Source of the DNA: Gammaproteobacteria bacterium
GTDB taxonomy: Bacteria > Pseudomonadota > Gammaproteobacteria > Steroidobacterales > Steroidobacteraceae
Assembly (NCBI GenBank): GCA_027366635.1
Contig: DAHXNE010000043.1
Location: 48,809 to 112,808, forward strand
Direction: 5' to 3'
DNA length: 64,000 nucleotides
The notes beneath the pieces were generated by a model. It worked only from the letters and a program-made list of their open reading frames with translations, did not search any database and was not told the DNA's origin. Shown one piece after another: positions 27,200 through 36,223 of this stretch. Numbering within the stretch: position 1 is the stretch's first letter; each line of letters starts with the position of its first letter. The translations under genes were made by a program, and so were the position numbers.

Positions 27200-28264
27200 A
27201 TGTCACGCGACCTAGAGTGTACGCCAATCGAGCTGTTTTCGACCGCGCCGCCGATCGATCACGAGGATGCGGGCCGCTATTTGAGCCGCGTGTCCGAGGT
27301 CGCGCGCTGGAGCGAGCAGGCAGGCTGCCGCGGCATATTGGTTTACTCGGACAACGCCCAGGCCGATCCCTGGTTGCTTGCCGATACGATCATCCAGAGC
27401 ACCCACAGCCTGTGCCCGCTGGTGGCCGTCCAACCACTCTACATGCATCCCTACACGGTGGCCAAGATCGTCGCAACTCTGGCGCGAGTATACGGCCGGC
27501 GCGTGTATTTGAATCTCCTGGCCGGTGGGTTCGTCAACGATCTGAGAGCGCTCGGCGATTGCACGCCTCACGACCGCCGCTATGATCGGCTGGTCGAATA
27601 CGCGCAGGTGATCCTGCAGTTGCTGTGTGGCGAAGGACCCGTGACCTGTCATGGTGAGTTCTATCAGGTGCGGGCGCTGCGCCTGCTGCCGCAGTGTCCG
27701 GCCGAGCTCTACCCGGGATTGATGATGTCCGGCGCGTCGGATGCGGCGCTGAGGGCCGCCGCGGCGATCGGGGCAACCACCATCCATTATCCACGGCCGT
27801 CGCAGGAGTACGGCGGGGGGGGCGAGCGGCGGATAGGCGACTCGGGGATCCGAGTCGGCATCATCGCGCGTGGCGATTCGCATGCGGCCTGGGAGGTGGC
27901 ATACGGCCGCTTTCCGCGCCACCGCCGCGGCGAACTCACCCAGCAGCTGGCGATGCGGGCATCGGATTCCGTGCGGCATCGGCAATTATCCGAGCTGTCC
28001 CGCGGGCGTGCCGCGCATCCCTATTGGCTGGTACCGTTCGAGCAGTACAAGACCATGTGCCCGTACCTTGTGGGCAGCTATGCGGAGGTTGCCGAGGAGT
28101 TGGCGGGCTACATTGCGGCCGGCCATCGGAGCTTGGTAGTTGACGTGCCGCAGGCGGCGGACGATCTCGAGCACATCCGTACGGCCCTCGACTATGCACG
28201 TAGAAATGCCGGCATCCGCACTGTCGCACGAACGTGTGAGCGAGCAGGCGCCGCGCCGGCCTGA
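27200..28264 (+). CDS. LLM-class flavin-dependent oxidoreductase
   Basis: This is a luciferase-like TIM-barrel flavoprotein (354 residues), related in outline to alkanesulfonate monooxygenase. Recognisable parts are WSEQAGCRGILVYSDN, LYMHPYTVAKIVATLA, VYLNLLAGGFVNDL and YDRLVEYAQVILQLL near 140, followed by the GEFYQVRALRLLP segment. Such enzymes use reduced FMN and oxygen. It lies between glycosyltransferase and acyltransferase genes in the same direction, with a GGAG ribosome site and no promoter gap, so it appears to be co-transcribed with the polysaccharide genes. Substrate unknown. Confidence 0.8.
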   Translation: MSRDLECTPIELFSTAPPIDHEDAGRYLSRVSEVARWSEQAGCRGILVYSDNAQADPWLLADTIIQSTHSLCPLVAVQPLYMHPYTVAKIVATLARVYGRRVYLNLLAGGFVNDLRALGDCTPHDRRYDRLVEYAQVILQLLCGEGPVTCHGEFYQVRALRLLPQCPAELYPGLMMSGASDAALRAAAAIGATTIHYPRPSQEYGGGGERRIGDSGIRVGIIARGDSHAAWEVAYGRFPRHRRGELTQQLAMRASDSVRHRQLSELSRGRAAHPYWLVPFEQYKTMCPYLVGSYAEVAEELAGYIAAGHRSLVVDVPQAADDLEHIRTALDYARRNAGIRTVARTCERAGAAPA

Positions 28265-28265
28265 G

Positions 28266-28410
28266 GCGGGGGCCGTCGTCGACAGCGACAGTGTACGCGA
28301 CGACGCGGAGCTCTCCTCTAGACTGGCTCGCGAGCTGTTCGCGGCTGGACTGTGCCGCGGCGAGCGGGCCTGTCTGCTGATGAGGAAGACGGCACAGGCG
28401 ATGCGCCGGG
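28266..28410 (+). pseudogene. Probable remnant of an AMP-forming acyl-CoA ligase N-terminus
   Basis: The 365-bp gap between the flavoprotein and the next gene translates in one frame to LARELFAAGLCRGERACL followed by LMRKTAQAM. This resembles the early region of AMP-forming ligases (LAxxLxAxGVxRGDRVALLLPKSxE). After about residue 50 the similarity ends and no AMP-binding signature follows. Acyl-CoA ligases are known neighbours in exosortase A-type polysaccharide loci, so a decayed copy is plausible. The match is short and was judged by eye. Confidence 0.4.
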
Positions 28411-28629
28411 CAGGCGCTCGCGTCCGGCAGCCGTGCAGCTCGCCGGAGGGTCTGTGTGCGGCCGGCAAGAAACTCTCGCGCACCGATGGCAATGAGCATA
28501 GAGCGCTTTGCGAGCGCCGCGGAGGAACAGTTGCGCCCCTTTACAGCCTTCGATGGCCACGGCCGCCTCGCTCGGCGGATCCGCTCGCCGTTGAGGCGCG
28601 CATGAACCCGCGCGACTGTCGACGGACCG

Positions 28630-29796
28630 ATGCTGGGAGTTGAGCTCATCGACGATGAGGCGCGTTTCGCGCGTCTGGGCTGCGAATGGCCGGCATTGCT
28701 CGCCGCGAGCGCCGCCGATCGTCCGTTCCTCAGCTGGGAATGGCTATCCACGTGGTGGCGGCATCTGCGCGCGGGTCGGCGTTTGCACGTGCTCGCGCTG
28801 CGCGAGGGAGGGGATTTCATCGGCATCGCGCCGTTTGCGCTGCGCCCGCCCGCGCTCGGCCGGCTGCTGCCATTTCGAGCTGTGGAATTTCTCGGCACCG
28901 GCTACGTCGGCTCTGATTATCTCGACTTGATCGTCGCGCGCGGCAGCGAGGCTCGGGCGATCGGCGCAATTGCCGATTACCTGGACGGCCGTTCCATGGC
29001 GCTGGAGCTGTCCCGGATTCGCGACGACTCCCTCAGCATGGGTCTGCTCGGCGCGCTCGAAGGCTCAGGCCGTTGGCTTTCCCGACGCGGTGCCAGCGAA
29101 GTCTGTCCGTTCGTGAAGCTCCGGTCGCAGTCCTGGGATGCCTACCTCGGCGGCCTTGGCGCCTCGCACCGCTACAACGTGCGACGCCGGCTGCGCAATC
29201 TGTCCAAGCGATTCACGCTGCGGTTCGTGCAGGCGAAAACAGCGACCGAATGCGCCGACTGGCTGGAAGTATTGATTCGTCTGCATCGACAGCGCCGGGC
29301 GACGAGCCGTGAGCACTCGACCGCGTTTCATCGGACCGATCTGGTGCGCTTCCATCGGCAGTTCACTGGCCTCGCGCTGCGGCGTGGCTGGCTGCGACTG
29401 CAGTTGCTGCTGCTCGATGAGGTGCCGGCGGCCGCACTCTATGGCTTGAAGTACGGCGGTACTTTCTATTTCTACCAGTCGGGATTCGACCCGGGATTCT
29501 CCCGCTACAGCATCGGTCTTGCGACTCTGGCGCTGGCCATTCGCGGCGCGATCACCGAGGGGGCCGACGAATTCGACATGCTGCACGGGGATGAATCCTA
29601 CAAGTTCCTCTGGACGCGAGATGTGCATGCGCTGGCGCGCTATACGGCGCTTCCGCCGGGATTGCGCGGCACCGTGTGTCACTCGTTGCTGGGAATGCGC
29701 GAGCATCTGAAGCGGCTGCCGCGCCCCGCATGGGGCGGGCCTGCTGCCGGGCCCGGGCCTGTCGCGCTCGAGGCAGACCCTCGGGGCCTTGACTGA
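28630..29796 (+). CDS. FemAB/CelD-like GNAT acyltransferase
   Basis: The 388-residue product has the tandem GNAT layout of the BcsL/CelD and FemAB-like group, which transfers acyl or aminoacyl groups to polysaccharide precursors. Typical parts are FLSWEWLSTWWRHL (about 33-46), the YNVRRRLRNLSKRF basic helix, ALYGLKYGGTFYFYQSGFDP and DEFDMLHGDESYKFLW near the C-terminus. Similar proteins occur in exosortase A-type loci. The donor and acceptor cannot be deduced. Confidence 0.85.
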   Translation: MLGVELIDDEARFARLGCEWPALLAASAADRPFLSWEWLSTWWRHLRAGRRLHVLALREGGDFIGIAPFALRPPALGRLLPFRAVEFLGTGYVGSDYLDLIVARGSEARAIGAIADYLDGRSMALELSRIRDDSLSMGLLGALEGSGRWLSRRGASEVCPFVKLRSQSWDAYLGGLGASHRYNVRRRLRNLSKRFTLRFVQAKTATECADWLEVLIRLHRQRRATSREHSTAFHRTDLVRFHRQFTGLALRRGWLRLQLLLLDEVPAAALYGLKYGGTFYFYQSGFDPGFSRYSIGLATLALAIRGAITEGADEFDMLHGDESYKFLWTRDVHALARYTALPPGLRGTVCHSLLGMREHLKRLPRPAWGGPAAGPGPVALEADPRGLD

Positions 29797-30869
29797 TGCC
29801 TGGCCGCCTGAAATCGGCGCTGGCCCATACGTTGCACGCCGTCGGCGCCGATGCGCTGCTCGGCCGTCTGTCGGGCCTGGGGAACGGCCCGCTGATCCTC
29901 GGGTATCACCGAGTCGTGGAGAACTACGCCGCAGCTGTGCGCCACTCCCTGCCGCCGATGCTCATTGCGGCCTCGACGTTGGAGCAGCACCTCGACTGGT
30001 TGGCGACGCGGTACCGATTCGTGACGCTGGATGAGGCCGCCGCCGCCGACCGGCACCGCGCTCGCGCCGGCAAGCCTCTGGCCACGGTGACGTTCGACGA
30101 TGGCTACAGAGATTTCCATGAGATCGCCTTTCCGCTGCTACAGCGCAAGGGCATACCGGCCGCCGTGTTCGTCGTGACCGATCTGGCGGGGACCGATCGA
30201 CTGCAGATACACGACGAAGTCTATCTGCTGCTGTGCCAACTGGCCGGTGAATCGCCGGGGCTGCTGGAGCGTCTCGCCGGCAGGATTGGCGCGGCGCCGG
30301 CGCTGCGCGCGCGCATCCGGGCGCTCGACGGCAATACTTTCCGGTTGACACGGCTGTTGCTCGGGAAGTTCTCGCAGCTGCAGTTGCGCAGTCTGCTCGG
30401 GCTGTTGCGCGAGCACGCGCGGGTGCCGGACGGGGTGCGCTCGACGCTGCGCTCGCTCGACTGGCCGACCCTGCGGCGGCTGCACAACGCCGGAGTCGTG
30501 GTGGGCTCGCATACCCAGTCCCACGCCTTCCTGCTGAACGAGCCGCTGCAGACAATCGTGGATGAGACGGTATGCTCGAAGCTCAAGGCGCAGAGCATGC
30601 TCGGCGCGCCGGTGCGGCATATCGCCTATCCGGACGGACAGTTCGACTCGCGGGTACTCGATGTGGTGCAGGAGGCCGGCTATCGCTACGGTTACACCAC
30701 CTGCCGGCACCGGGACGCAAGGCGGCCCAATTTCACCGTTCCGCGGCGCGTGCTGTGGGAGAAATCGGTGCTCGACAGAGCCGATGCGTTCTCGCCGGCA
30801 CTGATGAGCTGCCTAGTGCACGGTGTGTTCGATCTGCGCGGCCGTTGCACGATGCGCCATGGAATCTGA
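29796..30869 (+). CDS. Polysaccharide deacetylase (NodB fold)
   Basis: This is a metal-dependent N- or O-deacetylase of 357 residues. The catalytic base motif is TFDDGYRDF (about residue 98), the metal-binding HxxxH motif is GSHTQSH, and a late IAYPDGQFD matches motif 3. An insertion of about 100 residues separates motifs 1 and 2. No signal peptide is obvious, so it may act on lipid-linked intermediates in the cytoplasm. The start overlaps the preceding stop (TGATG). Confidence 0.85.
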   Translation: MPGRLKSALAHTLHAVGADALLGRLSGLGNGPLILGYHRVVENYAAAVRHSLPPMLIAASTLEQHLDWLATRYRFVTLDEAAAADRHRARAGKPLATVTFDDGYRDFHEIAFPLLQRKGIPAAVFVVTDLAGTDRLQIHDEVYLLLCQLAGESPGLLERLAGRIGAAPALRARIRALDGNTFRLTRLLLGKFSQLQLRSLLGLLREHARVPDGVRSTLRSLDWPTLRRLHNAGVVVGSHTQSHAFLLNEPLQTIVDETVCSKLKAQSMLGAPVRHIAYPDGQFDSRVLDVVQEAGYRYGYTTCRHRDARRPNFTVPRRVLWEKSVLDRADAFSPALMSCLVHGVFDLRGRCTMRHGI

Positions 30870-32361
30870 TGCGTCTGGGCGGGCCGGGCCGTCGGTGTTC
30901 AAGCCGGCGCTCATTCTCACGGCGGGGCGGACCGTGGGATTCGCCGCCTCGTTCGCCATGCCGATCGTGCTGGTCCGGGTGTTCAGCCAGCGGGAGTTCG
31001 GCACCTACAAACAGCTGTTTCTCATCTATACGACGCTGTATTCAATCGGGCAGTGCGGCATGGCGGAGAGTCTGTTCTATTTCCTGCCCGGCAGTCCGTC
31101 GCGGGCCGGCGGTTTCGTCGTCAATTCGCTACTGGGCCTCGCACTGTCGGGCTGTGCCTGTCTGGCGCTGCTGACTCTGTTCGCGCGGCCGCTCGGCGTC
31201 TTGTTTCACAATCGGGCGATCGGGCGCGACGCCCCGCTGATCGGGACCTTTCTCCTGCTGATGCTGATCGCGGCGACGCTCGAGATCGTCATGACGGTCA
31301 AGAATCGCCACGGTATGGCGTTCTGCAGCTACGCCCTTTCGGATATCGTGCGAGCCGCGCTGTGCATCGTGCCGGCGCTCCTCGCCGGCGGTATTCACGG
31401 ACTGCTGCTCGGGGCGATCACTTTTGCCGCCTTGCGCTGCGCCACGACGCTTGGGTACCTCTATGCGCAGTACCGGCATGAATTGCGCCTGGACATGCGG
31501 CAGCTCAGGACGCAACTCGGCTATGCCCTGCCGTTTGCCGCCGCCGTGCTGATCGACGTCGCGCAGAACAATTGGCACTTCTATGCGGTGTCGTCCTATT
31601 TCAATGCGGCCACCTACGCTATCTACGCGGTCGGCTGCCTGCAGATTCCGCTCGTCGATCACCTCATGACGATGACTTGCAACGTCATGATGGTGCGCAT
31701 GCGGGAGTACCCGGGGCAGGCGGCGGCGCTGGCGATCTGGCGCGACGCGACGCGCAAGCTCGCGATGCTGTTCGCGCCGCTGGTGGTTCTGCTACTGGTG
31801 GTCGCCCGGCAGTTGATCATCACCCTGTTCACGGACCGTTATGCGCGCAGTGTGCCGATCTTCATGGTCTGGTCGGTATCGCTGCTGCTGCCGGCGCTGC
31901 TGACCGACGGCGCATTGCGTGTGTACGCGCAGAACCGATATCTGCTGCTGATCAACGCCACGAAACTGCTGATCGTGGCCGCTCTGGTGGACTGGTTTTT
32001 GCGGACGTTCGGGCTGCTGGGCGCGGTGCTCGCCACCTTGCTTGCCGCGCTCACCGGCAAGGCGATGGCGATGGTGCGGATCAGGCGGCTGCTGCGCTGC
32101 TCGGTCCGGCAGCTGCTGCCGTGGCGCAGCCTCGCCGGCATCGGTGCCGTCGCTGCCGCCGCCGGGTTGCCGGCGCTCGCCCTGCAATCGACGGTGCCGT
32201 GGCCGGGCCTGGCGTTGCTCGCCGCGACGGGCTCGATCTATGTGTTGGCGTATGTGGCGGCGTTGTACAGTTTCGGACCGCTGACTGCACAGGAGCGGGG
32301 CGCATTGCGCGGCTGGGTCCGGCGGCCGGCGGCGCGACTGCTGCGCGATTGGGGGTCGTGA
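30859..32361 (+). CDS. Polysaccharide repeat-unit flippase (Wzx/MVF superfamily)
   Basis: This is an integral membrane protein of 500 residues with about 12-14 helices. It is expected to flip the lipid-linked repeat unit to the periplasm. It begins FKPALILTAGRTVGFAASF and continues with VLVRVFSQREFGTYKQLF, a signature of the Wzx/RfbX group. The chosen ATG (30859) lies 11 bases inside the deacetylase gene. It overlaps the next gene by one base. Confidence 0.88.
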   Translation: MESDASGRAGPSVFKPALILTAGRTVGFAASFAMPIVLVRVFSQREFGTYKQLFLIYTTLYSIGQCGMAESLFYFLPGSPSRAGGFVVNSLLGLALSGCACLALLTLFARPLGVLFHNRAIGRDAPLIGTFLLLMLIAATLEIVMTVKNRHGMAFCSYALSDIVRAALCIVPALLAGGIHGLLLGAITFAALRCATTLGYLYAQYRHELRLDMRQLRTQLGYALPFAAAVLIDVAQNNWHFYAVSSYFNAATYAIYAVGCLQIPLVDHLMTMTCNVMMVRMREYPGQAAALAIWRDATRKLAMLFAPLVVLLLVVARQLIITLFTDRYARSVPIFMVWSVSLLLPALLTDGALRVYAQNRYLLLINATKLLIVAALVDWFLRTFGLLGAVLATLLAALTGKAMAMVRIRRLLRCSVRQLLPWRSLAGIGAVAAAAGLPALALQSTVPWPGLALLAATGSIYVLAYVAALYSFGPLTAQERGALRGWVRRPAARLLRDWGS

Positions 32362-33092
32362 TGATAGGGCGTATTCTGCCGGCGGTGAGCGAACCTCGGC
32401 CGCAACGCGCTGCCTCGCTGGCGAGGTTGACCAGCGAGGGCCTGAGCCGTTACGGCGTCGCCGGCTGTGTCGAGCGGCTGGCACGGGTCGCGGGCAATCG
32501 CCTGCGCGAGCTGCCGGGTGTCGCGGAATGCCACATCTGGTATGTGCTCGAGCTGCCCGCCGGGCGCCGAGCACTGTCCTTGCCCGTCGGATTCGAATGC
32601 GCGCGTGCCGGCATGGACGCACTGGCGCTGCTGGGTGAATTCGAGACTTTGGGAATGCTCGAAGCGCGCCACAGGCTCGCCAGCGGGGCCGCGCAGCTGT
32701 GGCTCGCGCGGGTCGCGGGTGAAGTGGCCAGTATCTGCTGGATCTTTCGCGGTCGCACACCGGTGCGGGCGGTACCGGGCGGTTGGCTGTCGCTGCCGGC
32801 GGATGTGGTCTGCATCGAGGATGTGGTTACAGCGAATCAATACCGTGGGCTCGGATTGGCGCCCGCGACCTGGGTGCTGGTTGCCGAGGCGCAGGCGCGC
32901 ACGGGCGTTCGCGCTGTGATCAGCAAGGTCGAGACTGACAATGTGTCGTCTCGACGCGCCTTCTTGAAGGCGGGCTTCCGCCCGGTTGCCAGCATGACCT
33001 TCGAGCGACTCTGGTGGGCGCGCCGGGTCACCCTGGAGCCGGAGGACGAGCAGCGCTGTCCGCGCTTCCTGCTCGAGCAGATCCATTCCTGA
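32361..33092 (+). CDS. GNAT-family acetyltransferase
   Basis: The 243-residue product ends in a GNAT domain. VVCIEDVVTANQYRGLGLAP holds the acetyl-CoA pyrophosphate loop (QYRGLG), and SKVETDNVSSRRAFLKAGF is the typical C-terminal part. The first 100 residues match nothing recognised. It likely N- or O-acetylates a sugar of the repeat unit, opposite in effect to the deacetylase two genes upstream. One-base overlap with the flippase gene. Confidence 0.78.
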   Translation: MIGRILPAVSEPRPQRAASLARLTSEGLSRYGVAGCVERLARVAGNRLRELPGVAECHIWYVLELPAGRRALSLPVGFECARAGMDALALLGEFETLGMLEARHRLASGAAQLWLARVAGEVASICWIFRGRTPVRAVPGGWLSLPADVVCIEDVVTANQYRGLGLAPATWVLVAEAQARTGVRAVISKVETDNVSSRRAFLKAGFRPVASMTFERLWWARRVTLEPEDEQRCPRFLLEQIHS

Positions 33093-33144
33093 ACAAAACT
33101 GGCGGCGCCTGCGCGCCGCCGCAATCCAGTCGAGAGCCGTGCCC

Positions 33145-35100
33145 ATGTGTGGTATTGCCGGTATTATCAGTTCCGAGCCTGATCCGCGGATCCTGGATCA
33201 GGTGCATTCAATGTGCGACGTTCTGCGCCACAGAGGCCCGGACGAGTCGGGGTTCTACAGCGCCGACGGCGTGGCCATTGGAATGCGGCGGCTGCGCATC
33301 ATCGATCTGGCCACCGGCCGCCAGCCGGTGTGCAGCGAGGACGGCACAATCCATACCATCCTCAACGGCGAGATCTACAATTACCAACAGCTGCGCCGGC
33401 AACTCGAGGACCGGGGACACGTATTCAAGACCGCGACCGACACCGAGACGATCGTGCACCTGTACGAGGAATACGGCGAGGATCTGGTGCACCATCTGCG
33501 CGGCATGTTCGCCCTTGCGGTCTGGGACGGCCGGCGCCGCAGTCTGCTGCTGGCGCGCGATCGGCTCGGAATCAAGCCGCTGTATTATCACGTGCGGCCG
33601 GGCGGACTGGCGTTCGCCTCGGAGCTCAAAGCGCTGTTGCAGTTGCCAGATGTTGACTGCGCGTTGAATTGGGGTGCGCTCGACCACCTGCTGACGTTCC
33701 TGGTCACCCCGCCGGCGCAGAGCATCGTGGCCGGAGTGAGCAAGCTCGAGCCGGGTCAGCTGCTGACGGTCATGCCCGGCCGGGCGCCGCGCATCCGCCG
33801 GTATTGGCAGGTCCGCTTCGAGCCCGACGAGCGGCTCACCGAACCGCAGGTCGTCGAGCGGTTGCGGGCTCTGCTCGTCGAATCGGTCAGCCTGCACCGG
33901 TTGAGCGAGGTTCCGCTCGGCGCCTTTCTCAGCGGCGGTCTGGATTCGAGCACGGTTGCGGCCGCGCTCGCCTGGCAGAGCTCGACGCAGATCAAGACCT
34001 TCACGATGGGATTTCGGGATCCGCGCTACGACGAGTCGGCGCATGCGCGGCGAATGGCGGCGGCTCTCGGCAGCGATCATCACGAACTGATGCTTGATCC
34101 TGACATCAGTGGATATCTCGAGGACATCGGCTGGTACCTCGACGAGCCGTTCGGCGATTCATCGGCGATACCCACCTACATGGTCTCGAAGCTCGCGGCA
34201 CAACATGTGACCGTCGTGCTATCCGGCGACGGCGGCGATGAGCTGTTCGGGGGTTATGAGCGCTACCAGGTCGAGGCTCGGGAGCGCGGCTATCGGTACA
34301 TCCCGCGGCCGATTCGCGCTCTGCTCGCACAGGTGGGCGGGCGGATGCCGGAGGGCGCCAAGGGCCGCAACTTCCTGCGGCACATCGCCCTCGACGGGGC
34401 GGCACGCTACATCGATGCGATCAGTCTGTTCAAGCCTGATGAGCGCCGTAGATTGTTGCAACCGGACGTCGCACAGCTGGCGAGCTTGGAAGCATCGACT
34501 TGGGCGGCAAGGAAGATGAGCGACCAGAGCCCCGATCACTGGCTGTCGCGTCTGCAGCAGTGGGATCTCGGTCATTACCTGCCGCTCGACATTCTCACCA
34601 AAGTGGATCGCATGAGCATGGCGCATTCCATCGAGGCGCGCGTTCCGCTCCTCGATCACGTCCTGGTGGAATTCGCCGCGACCATTCCGCCGCGCCTGCA
34701 CAGAGCGGGCGGGCAGAGCAAGCACGTGCTCAAAAGCGCGATGCGCGGGCTGTTGCCCGAGGAGATCATCGAGCGGCCGAAGCACGGCTTCGCCGTGCCG
34801 CTCGGCGCGTGGTTTCGCGGCGGCCTTGAAGGCACGCTGCGGGATGTGCTGCTCTCGGACCGCAGCCGCGTGCGCGGCATCTTCGAGCCGCGCTATCTGC
34901 GCCAGTTGCTCGCCCTGCACGCGCGGGGCAGGCCGCTCGATCTGCAGTTGTGGACATTGCTGTCGTTCGAGCTGTGGTGTCGCACGTTCCTCGATGGAGC
35001 GGGTCGGCGGCGGAGCGCGGCGCAGACTGTGGGGCCGCAGGTACGGTTCGCGCCGCCACAGGCGGCGCCGCTAGCCGCCGGGGCGGGCCGTGGCGTCTGA
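33145..35100 (+). CDS. Asparagine synthetase-like amidotransferase 1
   Basis: The 651-residue product is a class II glutamine amidotransferase fused to an AsnB-like synthetase domain. The N-terminal Cys2 nucleophile (MCGIAGII) requires the ATG at 33145. RHRGPDE, NGEIYNY and DRLGIKPLYY follow. The PPi loop SGGLDSS is at 263-269, and the second domain continues with SGDGGDELFGGYERY and LTKVDRMSMAHSIEARVP. Inside polysaccharide loci such enzymes are thought to amidate a carboxyl group on a sugar, as WbpS does for a uronic acid. True asparagine synthesis remains possible. Confidence 0.88.
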   Translation: MCGIAGIISSEPDPRILDQVHSMCDVLRHRGPDESGFYSADGVAIGMRRLRIIDLATGRQPVCSEDGTIHTILNGEIYNYQQLRRQLEDRGHVFKTATDTETIVHLYEEYGEDLVHHLRGMFALAVWDGRRRSLLLARDRLGIKPLYYHVRPGGLAFASELKALLQLPDVDCALNWGALDHLLTFLVTPPAQSIVAGVSKLEPGQLLTVMPGRAPRIRRYWQVRFEPDERLTEPQVVERLRALLVESVSLHRLSEVPLGAFLSGGLDSSTVAAALAWQSSTQIKTFTMGFRDPRYDESAHARRMAAALGSDHHELMLDPDISGYLEDIGWYLDEPFGDSSAIPTYMVSKLAAQHVTVVLSGDGGDELFGGYERYQVEARERGYRYIPRPIRALLAQVGGRMPEGAKGRNFLRHIALDGAARYIDAISLFKPDERRRLLQPDVAQLASLEASTWAARKMSDQSPDHWLSRLQQWDLGHYLPLDILTKVDRMSMAHSIEARVPLLDHVLVEFAATIPPRLHRAGGQSKHVLKSAMRGLLPEEIIERPKHGFAVPLGAWFRGGLEGTLRDVLLSDRSRVRGIFEPRYLRQLLALHARGRPLDLQLWTLLSFELWCRTFLDGAGRRRSAAQTVGPQVRFAPPQAAPLAAGAGRGV

Positions 35101-36223
35101 TGCGCGCGGCGCGCAACTGGCGGCACAACTCATGGCGACGGTAGGACGAGTTGGTGCGCGCGGGAACCGCATCGTGATCGTGGCGCCGAATCTGGACATT
35201 CTCGGCGGCCAAGGGGTGCAGGCCGAAGCGCTGCGCACCCATTTGCTGCGCGAAGGTTATGACGTGGAACTGCTGCCGATAAATCCACGATTTCCGCGCG
35301 CGGTGCGCTTTCTGCGGCGCTATCCGTATGTGCGCACCGTCGTCAATCAAATCCTGTTTCTGCCGAGTCTCGCGCGGCTGCGGCACGCGGACGTGGTCCA
35401 TATTTTCTCCGCGTCGTACTGGTCGTTTCTGCTGGCCCCTGCGCCGGCGCTGTGTGTCGCGCGTCTGCTGCGCAAACGCACGCTGCTGCATTATCACAGC
35501 GGCGAGGCGCACGACCATCTGTCTCGCTGGGGGGTGCGCGTGCACCCATGGTTGCGTCTGGCTCACGAGATCGTCGTTCCGTCGGAGTACCTGCGCGCGG
35601 TCTTCGCGCGACACGGGTACAAGGCACGGGTGGTTCGCAACGTCATCGCGCTGGATTGCTTTCGTTACCGCGAACGCGGACCGTTGCGTCCGCGGCTGCT
35701 GTGCACGCGCAATCTCGAGCCGCATTATGGCGTCGACGTGGTCATCCGTGCCTTCGCCATGGTGCATGCGCGTTTTCCGGATGCGACGCTGCTGATCGCC
35801 GGATACGGCTCGGAGGACGCGCGATTGCGGCGGCTGGCCGAGTCCATTGCTCCGGGCAGCATACGCTTCCTGGGGCGGATCGAGCCGGTGCGGGTGCCGA
35901 ACGTGTACGACCGGGCCGACATCTTCGTGACCGCGGCGCTCATCGACAACCAGCCGGTCTCGGTGCTGGAGGCGTTCGCGGCGGGATTGCCGGTGGTTTC
36001 CACCGCGGTCGGAGACTTGCCTGACATGCTCGAGGGTGGCGCGTCGGGCTGTCTCGTTCCGCCGGGAGATGCGCCCGCGATCGCCGCCGCGGTGGTCGGA
36101 CTTATGGAGGATCCGCAGCGGGCGCGGGCGCTAAGTCAGCGGGGGCGCGCGCGCGCCATGCACTACAGCTGGGACAGCGTGCGCCAGCAGTGGGCGTCGC
36201 TGTATGACAGGAGTGCGGCATGA
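35090..36223 (+). CDS. Glycosyltransferase family 4
   Basis: This is a GT-B glycosyltransferase of 377 residues. It has an N-terminal GGQGVQAEALRTHLLREGYDV segment, then LHYHSGEAHDHLSRWG and VVPSEYLRAVFARHG. The donor lobe has CTRNLEPHYGVDVVI, DIFVTAALIDNQPVSVLEAFAAGLP and GDAPAIAAAVV. The GTG at 35090 overlaps the amidotransferase gene by 11 bases; the ATG at 35132 is another possible start. Confidence 0.88.
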   Translation: MASDARGAQLAAQLMATVGRVGARGNRIVIVAPNLDILGGQGVQAEALRTHLLREGYDVELLPINPRFPRAVRFLRRYPYVRTVVNQILFLPSLARLRHADVVHIFSASYWSFLLAPAPALCVARLLRKRTLLHYHSGEAHDHLSRWGVRVHPWLRLAHEIVVPSEYLRAVFARHGYKARVVRNVIALDCFRYRERGPLRPRLLCTRNLEPHYGVDVVIRAFAMVHARFPDATLLIAGYGSEDARLRRLAESIAPGSIRFLGRIEPVRVPNVYDRADIFVTAALIDNQPVSVLEAFAAGLPVVSTAVGDLPDMLEGGASGCLVPPGDAPAIAAAVVGLMEDPQRARALSQRGRARAMHYSWDSVRQQWASLYDRSAA

